From Acorus gramineus (Eukaryota > Streptophyta > Magnoliopsida > Acorales > Acoraceae): a stretch of DNA of 64,000 nucleotides. A program made the translations under genes and the position numbers. The stretch covers positions 13,559,216 to 13,623,215 of the forward strand of contig CM060849.1 in the NCBI GenBank assembly GCA_030737835.1, given 5' to 3'. This document shows, one piece after another, positions 46,865 to 57,694 of the stretch (its first letter is position 1; each line of letters begins with the position of its first letter). The notes under the pieces are model-generated. The model was not told where the DNA came from. It did not search any database and worked only from the letters and a program-made list of their open reading frames with translations.

Positions 46865-49800
46865 GAAATTTTTAAAACCCCCATAGGTTTAATTATAAAT
46901 ATGTATTTTTGTGTGATTATTTCATGGTTGATAAGAATAAAAACTACACTATTTGCCTAGATAATGGTCATAAATTTTGAAATAATGGTTATTGGATAAA
47001 AATTTGTGTGTCAATAAAAGTGAAATTATAAATATACAACCGACTATACTGATATACAATATAGTGATACAGTGTTTCTTACCGAAAAGATTAATATGGA
47101 GTTGATAAGGTATATGTCACATTAATTTTGTGATACATATGTGTCCTGAATGGGTTACAAGATATCTAACATACAATGATACGCAGTTCCATCAACACGT
47201 GTCTAGAATAAACTGTGGTTGAAAACTAAAATGGATCCAACTACTGTCCAAGGGGGTTGGAACATCAATGCTATTTTGATTTTATAACATCATCCAAAAA
47301 TACACATTTTTCATAAGATGAAACTTGATGGAAATGTGACATAGGAGTAGTATAAAACCCCCTTAAAGCCATTATTATGCCATAACATCAAGCTAATTAA
47401 AACCTAATCACTCCACTTAATTACATCTTCCTTTCATTCCCCCCCTCCCAAGAAGCAAAGCAAAATTTGAATCACTTTGCACACACAAAACGCTGTATGA
47501 AAACAAATGAAAAGAGGACAAAAGGTGGGCTGAGAATCTTGACCTACTTCTCACAAGATACAGGTACATAATCCTCCTTTTCTTTAATGGCATATATACC
47601 ATGAGATATACACACATTTCCTTTTCATTTATTCTGAGCTAAACAGAGCCGCCTCTCTTGTGATTGGAGAGAGTCCCCACAAATGGATGGTTGTAGTCCA
47701 TCCTTTGTCTTTGTTGTTATTTAATGAGAGGTCATGTGAATATTTAAAAATTCAGATCACAACAGACACAACAAATAGATTTAATAATATTTGATTAAAT
47801 CAAAGTACTTAAACTTAAACTTAAGAGAGAAATTTTTTTCTTGATTTTTAGATTATAAAATCTGTGCGGAGGTTACAAAACTTCATTTATAAAATCTGTG
47901 TCGAGGTTACAAAACTTCATTTATAAATAAATATACAAAATATAATATATAATCATAATGCTCCTACTCATAATACAAATTACAATATTATTTACATGTA
48001 AAAAATAACTATGATTTTTTTATGGGTGATGCCCTCTTCATCCCCCAACGAGATAACTTGGCTCGTGTTTTCAATTATAAGGACAAATAACTATAGAAAA
48101 CTTTGAAGATCCACAAATTGAAATGAAAGACATAAACCCTGTAAATTGATTTAATAAAAAAAATCAACCAGTTGAAAAACGGATTCGTGGAAGCCAATAA
48201 CAAATCTGAGATCAAACACAAAAACAAAACACTACATCATACGAAGAACATAAGATATACATGGTTTAGTCTAAGCCTACATCTAAGTGACGAGACATAT
48301 TCCCAACACAAGATTGATTATACCAATAGTTTTAAGAATTAATTTATACATATAATTTGAACCATCTATCTTTAAACTAAGTTCTCTGGTATTTGAAAAT
48401 TAAAAAATTATCTAATATTCAGAGTGTTGATAGATATGTCAATGTATTCCCCCTAAAATAATCCAATGACATGTATTATAAAATTATATATATTTATATT
48501 TAATATCGTTAATATCTAATTGTTTTGAATTATTAATCATAAATTTAAGATTTTAAATAAGTGTTAATATTTTTTTAATGATAATTGAAAGACAAGAAGT
48601 TCTGATGTTTTAATAAACAAAAATCATTTCTTTAATATGTCACTTATCACAATCAGTTGCAAACAAATAGATGATGGTCTGATGTGACAGGCGCTTTGAG
48701 CTTAGTGGGTTGGCTTGACTTGTTGGCTATCCAAATACCTACGTATTTTATTTTAATACACAACAAAATCCCTCTGTGTCTCTCATGATTATGTGATCTT
48801 CATGAGTTGATAACATAAAATTTTCTTTCTTGTTCTTACTGTATTACTTTTTTTTCTGGGCAAGTTGTGGCCTTTTGTCTTCTTTTGGAGGTTTTTGTAT
48901 ATCTTCAAAGAACATTTGTGTTTTTGGATTTTTTTGGACGTACATCCAAAATTGATGTCACATTAAATTTTACGGCAGTACTGTTATTGAAAACTTTGGT
49001 TGTGTTTATCTTTAGCTTTATTTTGAGAATGAACTGTTGCAGCACGTGTATGTTTGTTTTCATATTCTTTTTAATTTTCTAATTAGAGAATATCTGCCAT
49101 GTGAGAAACATTATATTGCATCTTCACACCCACCTTTGTTGCTTCTCCACTAGCATTATATACAAGATTACCATATTATATCCATTAAATACAAAAAAAA
49201 GTTGTTCTTATCTTTGAACATTTTTTTCATTATTTATGCGGATATCACGTCATCTAATACAATATAAAAATTCATACACTCATAATATAATTTATTATAT
49301 AAAAAACAAAAAAATATGATTCAATTCGTTGTAACATGTATTCAAAATTTTTTAAACATGTGTATTTCATTAGACAAATATACACTTCAAAAAAATTCCA
49401 ATCATGCACAATATGTAAAAACACTAATAACTATAACTTTTCAATTTAAATATATATATTTTTCTTTATTCCCATGTTGATTAGTCATAAAACGATAATT
49501 TTATAACTATGGTTCAAGAAGTAAATTTAAAACATATTTATCTAAATTAGAAAGAGTGTGATTGATGAAAACTTAATATGAGGGTGTACATGACTGAATA
49601 AATTTTTCATAATAGTACGGTATATCTATATTTGTGTATTATTGTCATTATTTATTCCTATATAATTTATGTGAATTATTCATCATATTTCACATCTCTT
49701 TTCCATGATTACATACATCACATGCTTAAACTATTATCCTTTAATGCCAATCTTGGTAGTTCAATTTATTGTGCTTGGGTCTTATTAAGAGCTCATATAC

Positions 49801-50427
49801 AACATTTAGGTTGATATTGAACTTGTGCAAATATTTGAATTTAAAGGATAGATAATCTTGTGTGCAGTCCTTTTTGTAAACTATATGATTTTGAAGGTAA
49901 ATAGTATATGCCATAAAGGATAGTATTTTTTTTTCTAAAAAAATGCATACATTTATAAAAATAAAATAAATACATAATCTAGTGAATTGCATATGCCATC
50001 TTATATAAATGAAATATCACATTTTTAAGTATATACATGGTTAGGAAAATAAAACCCGTAACTTAAATTTTGAGGGGGCTTATTGAGGAGACTGTTAATG
50101 GGCCAGTCTAGTAGCAATGGGCCCCCATCATAACCATTTTGAGCTTAATGGGCCTGTTAGTGTCCAATCTCTTGTGGGTGTGTCAACAACACATAGCGTT
50201 GTTAGACACAGTCCTTTCTCTAGCTTCAATTTTTATATCTTGTTAATGTCACACACACACCACAACGAATCGATCAGAGTTAACCAAACATCAAAAAATT
50301 AATAATTACATTGAGAATAACTAAAAATAAAATAAAACATAAAATAACTTATTTCATTGGGATAGTTATCTATCATGTAATAACATACGTCACTACCCAA
50401 ACGGGGTTAGTGAATAGGTAACACGAA
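46865..50427. other. AT-rich intergenic DNA
   Basis: No gene recognised. A 71-codon frame at 48867-49082 is hydrophobic but has no family signature. A segment near 50260-50400 faintly resembles the terminal part of family A (GAGAATAACTAAAA...GGGATAGTTATCTATC). Confidence 0.35.
47856..47923. repeat. 34-bp tandem duplication
   Basis: Two adjacent copies of a unit containing AAAATCTGTG, GAGGTTACAAAACTTCATTT, differing only at two positions (GCG against GTC). A short local duplication with no coding content. Confidence 0.85.
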
Positions 50428-50683
50428 TGTTACACTCAATCCATTTTACAATTCAAAACGCAATCCGCATGTGTTTTCATTTTGTTTTTTAAATCATACA
50501 CTTCATCTAATGATGTATGTATTTTTATAAAAGTTGAAGTATATAGTTCAATTAATTGAATGATATCATTTATAAAAAAATTTAAAGATTTACTAACGAG
50601 GTGTATATCTCATTATAATGAGTTGAGGGGGCAACGAAGTATATAAAACTGCATTTGTAACTGTAAAAATAACTGAGTGTAAT
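50428..50683. mobile_element. MITE of family B, copy 1
   Basis: 256 bp. The left terminus is TGTTACACTCAATCCATTTT and the right terminus ACTGAGTGTAATA (inverted). Its interior carries the CTTCATCTAATGATGTATG phrase that recurs across the window. Non-coding. Confidence 0.55.
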
Positions 50684-50738
50684 AGAGCTTCATTCTTTAA
50701 CCCGCATGTCCATGAATAAGCATTACCATATAGAGCTT

Positions 50739-51006
50739 TGTTACACTCAATCTCTTTTATAGTCCCAATTACAGTTTCATCTACCTTGTCAACCTCTCCA
50801 CTCATAAGAATGAAATATATATCTTATTGAATTTTTTTACATTTTCAATAAATGATATCATTTAATTCATTCATTGGAGTATATACTTTATCTTTTATAT
50901 AAAAAAAATTACATAACTCATTAGATGAGATATATGATTCCTAGAAAAAAAAAATCAAAACATGTACGGTCTACATTTTAAACTGTAAAGTAGATTGTGT
51001 GTAACA
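50739..51006. mobile_element. MITE of family B, copy 2
   Basis: 268 bp, 55 bp after copy 1. The left end is TGTTACACTCAATCTC and the right end GATTGTGTGTAACA. The right arm, reverse-complemented, also matches the left arm of copy 1 for about 50 bp (TACAGTTTAAAATG, then a CATG-TTTT block). Non-coding. Confidence 0.6.
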
Positions 51007-51724
51007 TTTTCATATTATGTATCGAAACATGGGCCGGGTTTTCAAAGACATTAGACCAACTGGAAAAAAAAAAAGGCTGATAAAAAGTAATCACATTGGA
51101 ATATGATATGTCCAATTCCGTATATTCCCCATCGACTTTCTTTATTTAAAAAATATACATTGGTCTATTGAAGTGCATCATTTCATATAAATTAAAGTAT
51201 ATGCTATAATACTAAAATATACTAATATAAAAAATTATAACCTTATATGTAATGATAGAGCTCGTACACTGTCATAACGCTCACTTTAAAATCACGCTAC
51301 ACATGACTGTAAAATGAACTAGTTGATGTGTCAGCTCTCAATCACAAACACTAGAATGGCCTCCCATGCATGCACACACACAAAAATATATATATAAAAT
51401 TAGGGCCCCACCACTACCAACCCTCTGATCAAAAGAATCGAAGAGAGAGTGCCGTGATCTGTAACCCAATAGTCTTCTTCTTCCCTACGAACACCCAAAG
51501 ATGCATAAAATAGCAGACTTCAAAGTCTTCAATTTACAGCACAAGTTGCATGTAATATTTGTGTGGCACCTACTTGGGTGGACATCGAATCATTTATTTT
51601 TGTTGGAGCTGCTGTTGATCGGTGGGGCTGTAACTGTCAGATATCGAAATGATGACACACATGCGCCTCCCCATCTGTTGTGGATTGTTCATGGTGGTGC
51701 ATGCATGGTGTTTAATGAATATAT

Positions 51725-51733
51725 ATAATATAT
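51725..51733. repeat. 9-bp target site duplication, left copy
   Basis: ATAATATAT immediately before the left inverted repeat. The identical 9-mer follows the right inverted repeat at 57112-57120. A 9-bp duplication is characteristic of Mutator-like elements, although the AT-rich target raises the chance of coincidence. Confidence 0.7.
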
Positions 51734-52093
51734 GGGAAAAATCCATATAACCCCCTGTAATCTGACCTAAATCCATATAACCCCCTGCAATCTTTATAAA
51801 TCCATATAACCCCCTGTAATCACCCCACTATATCCATAAAACCCTCTCTGTCCGTTTGTTTAACGGGGTAGGGGGTTATATGGATTTATGACAGATTACA
51901 GGGGGTTATATGGATTTTTCTCATTTTTTTTTATTTATTTTCTTTACTTGTGGTTTAAAAATTGGGCTGTTTAACAATTTACTTTTAAATTTTTTTCAAG
52001 ATATCACGCACCTTTAATTTTAATAAAAGAAAAAGGATTATTCAGATTATAAACACATACAAGATCACCCACCAAAGAGATAGAAGTAAAAGA
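51734..52093 (+). repeat. Left terminal inverted repeat of the MULE-like element
   Basis: About 360 bp. The outer 190 bp (51734-51922) are themselves an inverted repeat. The phrase AAATCCATATAACCCCCTG occurs three times at about 30-bp spacing, then twice as CAGGGGGTTATATGGATTT. Such subterminal arrays often carry transposase-binding sites. Confidence 0.8.
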
Positions 52094-52230
52094 GATATAT
52101 ACTTTTTCTTTTGGTATTTCAAAAAAGAACCCAAAATTACTCCTCCACGTACAGTTTATCCCCAACAAAATTCACTCGTGACACCAACACAAGAGGTGCC
52201 CCAAGATTTAATAAAAAACATAATTCGCAT

Positions 52231-52380
52231 TGTTGAAATTTTGTTGGTTGATTTTGTTAAATGTATATATATGCTAGGGTTAAGGGTAGATTAGTCTTTT
52301 CCTTGTTTCCCTTTTTGTACTATAAGTATTGGCTACAAACCCTAATAATACAATTGATTCATTCTTTTCATATTCTAACA
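52231..52380 (+). mobile_element. 5' LTR (150 bp) of the enclosed copia element
   Basis: Begins TGTTGAAATT and ends ATTCTAACA, the usual TG...CA boundaries, with a TATAAG promoter motif near 52321. It is followed directly by a primer-binding site. Short LTRs like this occur in Ale/Retrofit-type Ty1/copia lineages. No matching 3' LTR exists in the window. Confidence 0.75.
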
Positions 52381-52392
52381 TGGTATCAGAGC
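52381..52392 (+). other. Retrotransposon primer-binding site (initiator Met tRNA)
   Basis: TGGTATCAGAGC, the standard Ty1/copia sequence complementary to the 3' end of plant initiator methionine tRNA, abuts the LTR end. Confidence 0.9.
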
Positions 52393-52419
52393 TTGAATCC
52401 AATTTTTTTCTTTGATCGT

Positions 52420-52491
52420 CGACGTCCCGTCGCCCCGCGCCGCCGTTGCGCCACCGTTTCGCCGCTGCACCGCCCAGCACCGTCACTGCGT

Positions 52492-52527
<36 letters not shown>

Positions 52528-53170
52528 CGCCCCGCGCCGCCCCGAGCCGCCGCTGCGCCGCCCCCGTGCCGTCGCTGCGCTTCCTCGCGCCGCCGCTGCA
52601 CCGCCCCTCCCAGCCGCTGCGCCGCCCTCTCGCGCAGCCTCGGGCAGCCCAGCCGCGGCTGTGCCACCCTGCCGCACCCTGCTGCAGCCCTGCCACTGCT
52701 GCACCGTCCCAGCCGTCCGCGCACCGCGCACCGTCCGCGCCGTCCGCGCACCGTGCACCGTCCGCGCCGTGCCCGCGCACCGTCCGCGCCGTGCTCGCGC
52801 ACCGTCCGCGCCGTGTCCGCACCGTCCGCGCATCGTCTCGGAATCGCGTGATCAGCGCGGATCCGCTTTGATTAGCCGGATTTCCTGGGAATCTGTCCCG
52901 GATTCGGTCCCGGATCTCCCGGGAATTTGTCCCGAGATCCCGGGCATCTCGTCCGCGCGCGTCCGGCTCCAGCGCCCGACCCGGCTCCAGCGCCCGACCT
53001 GACCCAGCTTCAGCGCCCCGACCCGACCCGGCCTCAGCGCCCGACCCGACCCGGTTCCAGCGCTCCGACCCGACCCGGTTCCAGCGCTCCGACCCGACCC
53101 GGCACCAGCTGCCCGACCCGGATCCGCGACCCGTTTAGCGCCTCGTCATCGCCTTTTTCGGTATTTTCTT
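52420..53170 (+). repeat. G+C-rich low-complexity leader replacing gag
   Basis: About 750 bp dominated by CGCCGC, GCGCACCGTCCGCGCCGT and, from about 52970 to 53110, a roughly 24-bp tandem unit containing CGACCCGACCCGG. It is interrupted by a run of 28 A (52496-52523). The long frames in it on both strands encode only Pro/Arg/Ala-rich low complexity. A copia element would normally have Gag here. Confidence 0.7.
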
Positions 53171-53313
53171 TATTCGGCCGCTACGGGCTCATTCGGACTC
53201 CAAATATAGTCATATTGGTACTCATTTTGATCAGCTTTTCGTGATCTACGCATCTGTGACTGTTTTGGATCTATCAGATACTGTTTATTTTGATCTATTG
53301 CTGTGCAAGTACT

Positions 53314-56300
53314 ATGGATTGCAGATATTGTCACTCCTTTGGTCATGTGACCCTCGATTGCCGCAAGCTGGCTAGAAAACATGCTCGAGATGCCGCTTTC
53401 TCTTTATCAATCCAGTCATCTACTCAATCTTCTATTTGTCAGGATCAGATATGTACATCAATTGCACCTCGCGTTGCTTCTGCTCAGTCACAGTTTACCA
53501 CAGCTCACCTTATTGCACATTTAAAGGGGCTAGAAGATCAATATCAACAACTTTATGTTATGTTACGATCATTGACTGGTATAGATCTTTCTGGTTCTGT
53601 TCAGTCTGCTTCTGCTCCCGTACCAGGTATACCGATTACCTCATGGGTTCTTGATTCTGGGGCTTCCCATCACATGACATCGGATGCATCGATTCTTGCT
53701 AATTGTACACCACTCCGTTCTCCTTCACTTATTCGCACTGCTGATGGTTCTCCTATGTCTGTCTCGAGCTCTGGCATTCTTTCTGATCATTCTCATCGAT
53801 TTAATGTGCCAAATGTTTTGCATGTTCCTAAACTTTCCATGAGTTTGTTTTCTGTCAGTCAACTTGCTGACCTTGGTTATACAATCACATTTGATTCATC
53901 ATCTTGTTCTGTTCAGGATCGACTTACTGGGAGACGGATTGGGACTGGGCGACGACAAGGTGGACTCTATTACATGGATCAGCTTCATGTTCCTCTGCCT
54001 TCCGCTGCTTCTGTGCAGTTAGATACAAATTCTCCTTCCCCTTTCGATCTTTGGCATCGTCGTCTTGGTCATTTGTCTCAGCCTAGACTCCGATATCTTG
54101 TTAGCACCGGTGCATTAGGATCATTTTCTCGCACGGATCTTCAACCATGCGTGGGCTGTAAATTGGGTAAGACAGTGGCTCTTCCTTTTCCTTCCAGTTC
54201 GCATATTTCAAATTCTCCCTTTGATTTAGTTCATTCTGATATTTGGGGTCCGTCTCCTATTTTTTCAAAAGGGGGGAATCGATATTATGTCATTTTTATC
54301 GACGACTATTCTCGTTTCACTTGGATTTACCTTCTCTCTAGTCGTTCAGATTTATTGCGTATTTATACTTCTTTTGCTACCATGGTTGAGACTCAATTTT
54401 CTCGTCGTATAAAGGTGTTACGCTCTGATTGTGGTGGTGAATATTGTTCTAAGGCTTTTCGTGAATATTTGACATCCCAAGGCACCCTTCCTCAGTTTTC
54501 CACTCCTTATGCTCATCAACAAAATGGCGTTGCTGAGCGTAAACACCGCCACATCCTTGAGATGACTCGATCTTTACTTCTTTCTGCATCCGTTCCTGTT
54601 GAGTTTTGGGGTGAGGCAGTTCTCACAAGTGTGTATCTCATCAATCGCACTCCGTCATCTATTACTGGTGGTATCTCACCATCTGAGCGGCTTCACAATC
54701 AGCCACCTGCCTATTCTCGTCTTCGTGTTTTTGGTTGCACATGTTTTGTTCTTCTTCCTCCCACTGAACGTACCAAGCTTTCTCCTCGTTCTGCTATGTG
54801 TGTTTTTCTTGGATACAGTATTCAACACAAGGGTTACAAGTGTTATGATCCTATTGCACGACGTCTTCGCATTTCTTGTCATGTCACATTTTGGGAGCAC
54901 CATCCTTATTATGCTCTTCGTTCACCTCCGGCTCCACTTCCTCCGTCTACTGTTGATGACCTTATTTTTCTGGATTTCTCCACTCCTGAGTCATCCCCAT
55001 CGTCTATCCCACCGGCTTCTATTCCTTCATCTGTCCCATCTACGACCTTGCCATCCCCTATATCTCCTTCTTCAGATGATTCATGTGAGCCGAGTCCCCC
55101 TGTTGTTGCTCCTGCGCCTGATGTTGTTCAACCAGTAGTCGACCATGCCCCAGCAGTCGACCCCGCATCCGCAGTTGACCATACACCAGCAGTCGACCCC
55201 ACACCGGTAGTCGATCCCGCACCAGTTGCTCCTCGTCGCAATCCGCCTCGCGCTCGTCGACCTCCTCAACGACTTAGCTTGGTTGCCTCTGATTCTTTTT
55301 CTCGTAGTTTTCAGTGTTTTCTTTCAGCTGTTTCCACTCACTGGGAGCCCCAATCATATCGTGAAGCTGTCGGCATTCCAGAATGGGAAGGTGCTATGGC
55401 AGAGGAGCTTAGTGCATTACAACGCACTCATACGTGGAAAATTGTACCACTTCCTCCAGGGAAGACTCCTATCAGCTGTAAGTGGGTTTATAAGATCAAG
55501 ACCAACTCTGATGGTTCGATTGAGCGTCACAAGGCTCGTTTGGTTGCCCGTGGTTTCACTCAGCAGCATGGTATTGATTATGATGAGACATTTGCTCCTG
55601 TAGCAAAGATGACAACTGTTCGTACTTTGATTTCTGTTGCTTCTGTTCGTCAATGGCCCATTTATCAGCTTGATGTCAAGAACGCTTTTCTTCATGGTGA
55701 TTTATCAGAGGAGGTTTATATGACTCCTCCTCCGGGTCTTCCTCATTCATCTGGTCATGTATGCCATCTTCACCGCGCTCTCTATGGTCTCAAGCAGGCT
55801 CCTCGTGCTTGGTTCGCTCGATTCACTGATGCTATCTGTGCTGCTGGGTTTGCTTCGAGTTCCTCTGACCCAGCTTTATTTGTTCACACCTCTGGTCCTC
55901 ATCGTACTATCCTGCTGCTTTATGTTGATGACATGATCATCACCGGCGATGATTCGTCTCATATACAGTTGGTCAAGCAACATCTTCAGCGTCAATTTGA
56001 GATGAAAGATCTTGGCAAACTTCGCTATTTTCTAGGCTTGGAAGTTGCTTCTGCTCCGCGTGGTTATCTTCTCTCACAGCGCAAGTATACTGCTGACTTG
56101 ATCGACCGTGCCTGTCTAACTGATGATCGCATTTCTCCCACTCCTATTGAGCTTCATGCTAAGCTCCGGCCTGACGATGGAGAACCACTCTCTGATGTTA
56201 CTCGTTATAGACAGCTTGTTGGAAGCCTCGTCTATCTCACTGTCACTCGTCCTGACATTGCCTATGCTGTGCATATTGTCAGTCAGTTTGTCGCTGCCCC

Positions 56301-56772
56301 TCGTACTGTTCATTATGCTGCAGTTCTTCGGATCATACGCTATCTACGTGGCACTATATCTCGTACTCTGCTGTTACCGTCTTCTTCTACTCTTGAACTT
56401 CGCGCTTATACTGATGCTGATTGGGCAGGAGATGTCACAGATCGAAAATCCACAACTGGTATATGTGTTTTTCTTGGGGACTCTCTTATATCTTGGAAGG
56501 CCAAGAAACAAGACATTGTTTCTCGTTCGAGCGCTGAGGCAGAATATCGTGCTATGGCATCTGCTACTGCTGAGGTTGTTTGGCTTCGACGCCTCATTTC
56601 TGACATGGGTGTCGTTCTACCTGCGTCTACTCCCCTATTTTGTGACAACAAGAGCGCCATTCAGATTGCTAGCAATCCAGTATTTCATGAACGAGTTACA
56701 CATTCTAACAGATGTTACACATTTTTTGTTATAAAATTCATTTTCTTTTACTTCTATCTCTTTGGTGGGTGA
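53314..56772 (+). CDS. Ty1/copia polyprotein, Gag-less and 3'-truncated
   Basis: Open frame of 1,152 codons from the first ATG. Domain order is protease, integrase, RT, RNase H, as in Ty1/copia. It begins with a zinc knuckle (CRYCHSFGHVTLDC, residues 3-16) but has no upstream Gag. The aspartic protease motif DSGASHH is at about residue 114. A GAG-pre-integrase H-H-C-C zinc domain (WHRRLGH, CVGCKLGK) follows. The integrase catalytic core has HSDIWGP, RSDCGGEY and NGVAERKH. RT motifs include RHKARLVARGF and YVDDMIITG (coding from 55921). RNase H has YTDADWAGD (56407), SRSSAEAEY and FCDNKSA. Homology stops after FHERVTH, within the RNase H tail. The frame then reads about 20 unrelated residues into the right inverted repeat. 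No internal stop or frameshift was found, implying recent activity. Without Gag and a 3' LTR it cannot replicate on its own. Confidence 0.9.
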   Translation: MDCRYCHSFGHVTLDCRKLARKHARDAAFSLSIQSSTQSSICQDQICTSIAPRVASAQSQFTTAHLIAHLKGLEDQYQQLYVMLRSLTGIDLSGSVQSASAPVPGIPITSWVLDSGASHHMTSDASILANCTPLRSPSLIRTADGSPMSVSSSGILSDHSHRFNVPNVLHVPKLSMSLFSVSQLADLGYTITFDSSSCSVQDRLTGRRIGTGRRQGGLYYMDQLHVPLPSAASVQLDTNSPSPFDLWHRRLGHLSQPRLRYLVSTGALGSFSRTDLQPCVGCKLGKTVALPFPSSSHISNSPFDLVHSDIWGPSPIFSKGGNRYYVIFIDDYSRFTWIYLLSSRSDLLRIYTSFATMVETQFSRRIKVLRSDCGGEYCSKAFREYLTSQGTLPQFSTPYAHQQNGVAERKHRHILEMTRSLLLSASVPVEFWGEAVLTSVYLINRTPSSITGGISPSERLHNQPPAYSRLRVFGCTCFVLLPPTERTKLSPRSAMCVFLGYSIQHKGYKCYDPIARRLRISCHVTFWEHHPYYALRSPPAPLPPSTVDDLIFLDFSTPESSPSSIPPASIPSSVPSTTLPSPISPSSDDSCEPSPPVVAPAPDVVQPVVDHAPAVDPASAVDHTPAVDPTPVVDPAPVAPRRNPPRARRPPQRLSLVASDSFSRSFQCFLSAVSTHWEPQSYREAVGIPEWEGAMAEELSALQRTHTWKIVPLPPGKTPISCKWVYKIKTNSDGSIERHKARLVARGFTQQHGIDYDETFAPVAKMTTVRTLISVASVRQWPIYQLDVKNAFLHGDLSEEVYMTPPPGLPHSSGHVCHLHRALYGLKQAPRAWFARFTDAICAAGFASSSSDPALFVHTSGPHRTILLLYVDDMIITGDDSSHIQLVKQHLQRQFEMKDLGKLRYFLGLEVASAPRGYLLSQRKYTADLIDRACLTDDRISPTPIELHAKLRPDDGEPLSDVTRYRQLVGSLVYLTVTRPDIAYAVHIVSQFVAAPRTVHYAAVLRIIRYLRGTISRTLLLPSSSTLELRAYTDADWAGDVTDRKSTTGICVFLGDSLISWKAKKQDIVSRSSAEAEYRAMASATAEVVWLRRLISDMGVVLPASTPLFCDNKSAIQIASNPVFHERVTHSNRCYTFFVIKFIFFYFYLFGG

Positions 56773-57111
56773 TCTTGTATGTGTTTATAATATGAATAAC
56801 CCTTTTTCTTTTATTTAAATTAAAGGTGTGTGATATCTTGAAAAAAAATTCAAAACTAAATGTTAAACAGTCCAATTTTTAAACAACATGTAAAGAAAAT
56901 TAAAAAAAAATGAGAAAAATCCATATAACCCCCTATAATCTGTCATAAATCCATATAACCCCCTGCCCCGTTAAACAGATGGACGGAAGGTAGACGGAGG
57001 GGGTTTTATGGATATAGAGGGGTGATTACAGGGGGTTATATAGATTTATGAAGATTGTAGGGGGTTATATGAATTTAGGTCAGATTACAGGGGGTTATAT
57101 GGATTTTTCCC
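56744..57111 (-). repeat. Right terminal inverted repeat of the MULE-like element
   Basis: About 368 bp, the inverted counterpart of 51734-52093 with scattered substitutions and small indels. For example, the central 'CCGTC.ACCTTCCGTCC' part is longer here. The end is GGATTTTTCCC, followed by the right ATAATATAT copy at 57112-57120. Confidence 0.8.
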
Positions 57112-57694
57112 ATAATATATATATGATATGTTGTTGGAGGTGGTAGTGAGTTGTGACAAATTCATGCATGTCATCTGTGCATGTCAAGTATAATATATAT
57201 ATCATATGTCGTTCTTTTGTAACTATTAAACAAGGAAAAATGATACATTGATCAGCCCCTTCTTCTACGGTTCTCAACGGTTTTGATTTTTTAACTTGAA
57301 GTATATAATCGTCTTATAAATTAAAAACACATATTATATATGTATAAATAAACCAATACATATTTTAAAAAAATTAAAAGAAAATTAATATTTCAATACA
57401 TGTATAAATTTAATAAACCAATACATATTTGAAGTATATTAGTGGATTATATATTGTAATAGGATAGTATACACATAGGCAGATGAGAGACCGCATATAT
57501 GTAGATTACAGACGAGACTGTAAAATGGATTGAATATATCAACGTCATACAATACACACAATCATGTGTACTCTGTATCTTCAATGAAGTATATGTTTTG
57601 CTAGATGAAGTGGGTCCATGTAACATATTGAAGTATATATTTCATTTTAATAAAAGCATATGATTCATAAATTATAAAAAATCAAAACATATAT

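Larger units (their letters stand above)
51734..57111. mobile_element. Mutator-like element enclosing a partial copia retrotransposon
   Basis: 5,378-bp element with long terminal inverted repeats at 51734-52093 and 56744-57111. Both start GGGAAAAATCCATATAACC and stay alignable with scattered substitutions and small indels until the shared inner block AGATAGAAGTAAAAGA. ATAATATAT flanks both outer ends exactly. Long inverted repeats plus a 9-bp duplication indicate a MULE, and no mudrA transposase is present, so it is non-autonomous. The interior (52094-56743) is a 137-bp spacer, one copia LTR, primer-binding site, a G+C-rich leader and a long pol frame. Either a copia element inserted into a MULE and lost its 3' part, or the MULE acquired it, as Pack-MULEs acquire host genes. 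Confidence 0.75.

Noticed and set aside
51734-52093. The two arms of the composite as two independent MITEs that landed in inverted orientation
   Set aside because: The similarity extends well past the 190-bp palindrome to about 360 bp on both sides, and the only clean 9-bp duplication flanks the whole 5.4 kb. Independent insertions would each need their own duplication; none is visible at 52093 or 56744.
52280-53002. Several long ORFs on both strands of the G+C-rich leader
   Set aside because: They translate to Pro/Arg/Ala/Gly low complexity in overlapping frames on both strands, as expected from CGC/GCC repeats without stops, and match no protein family.
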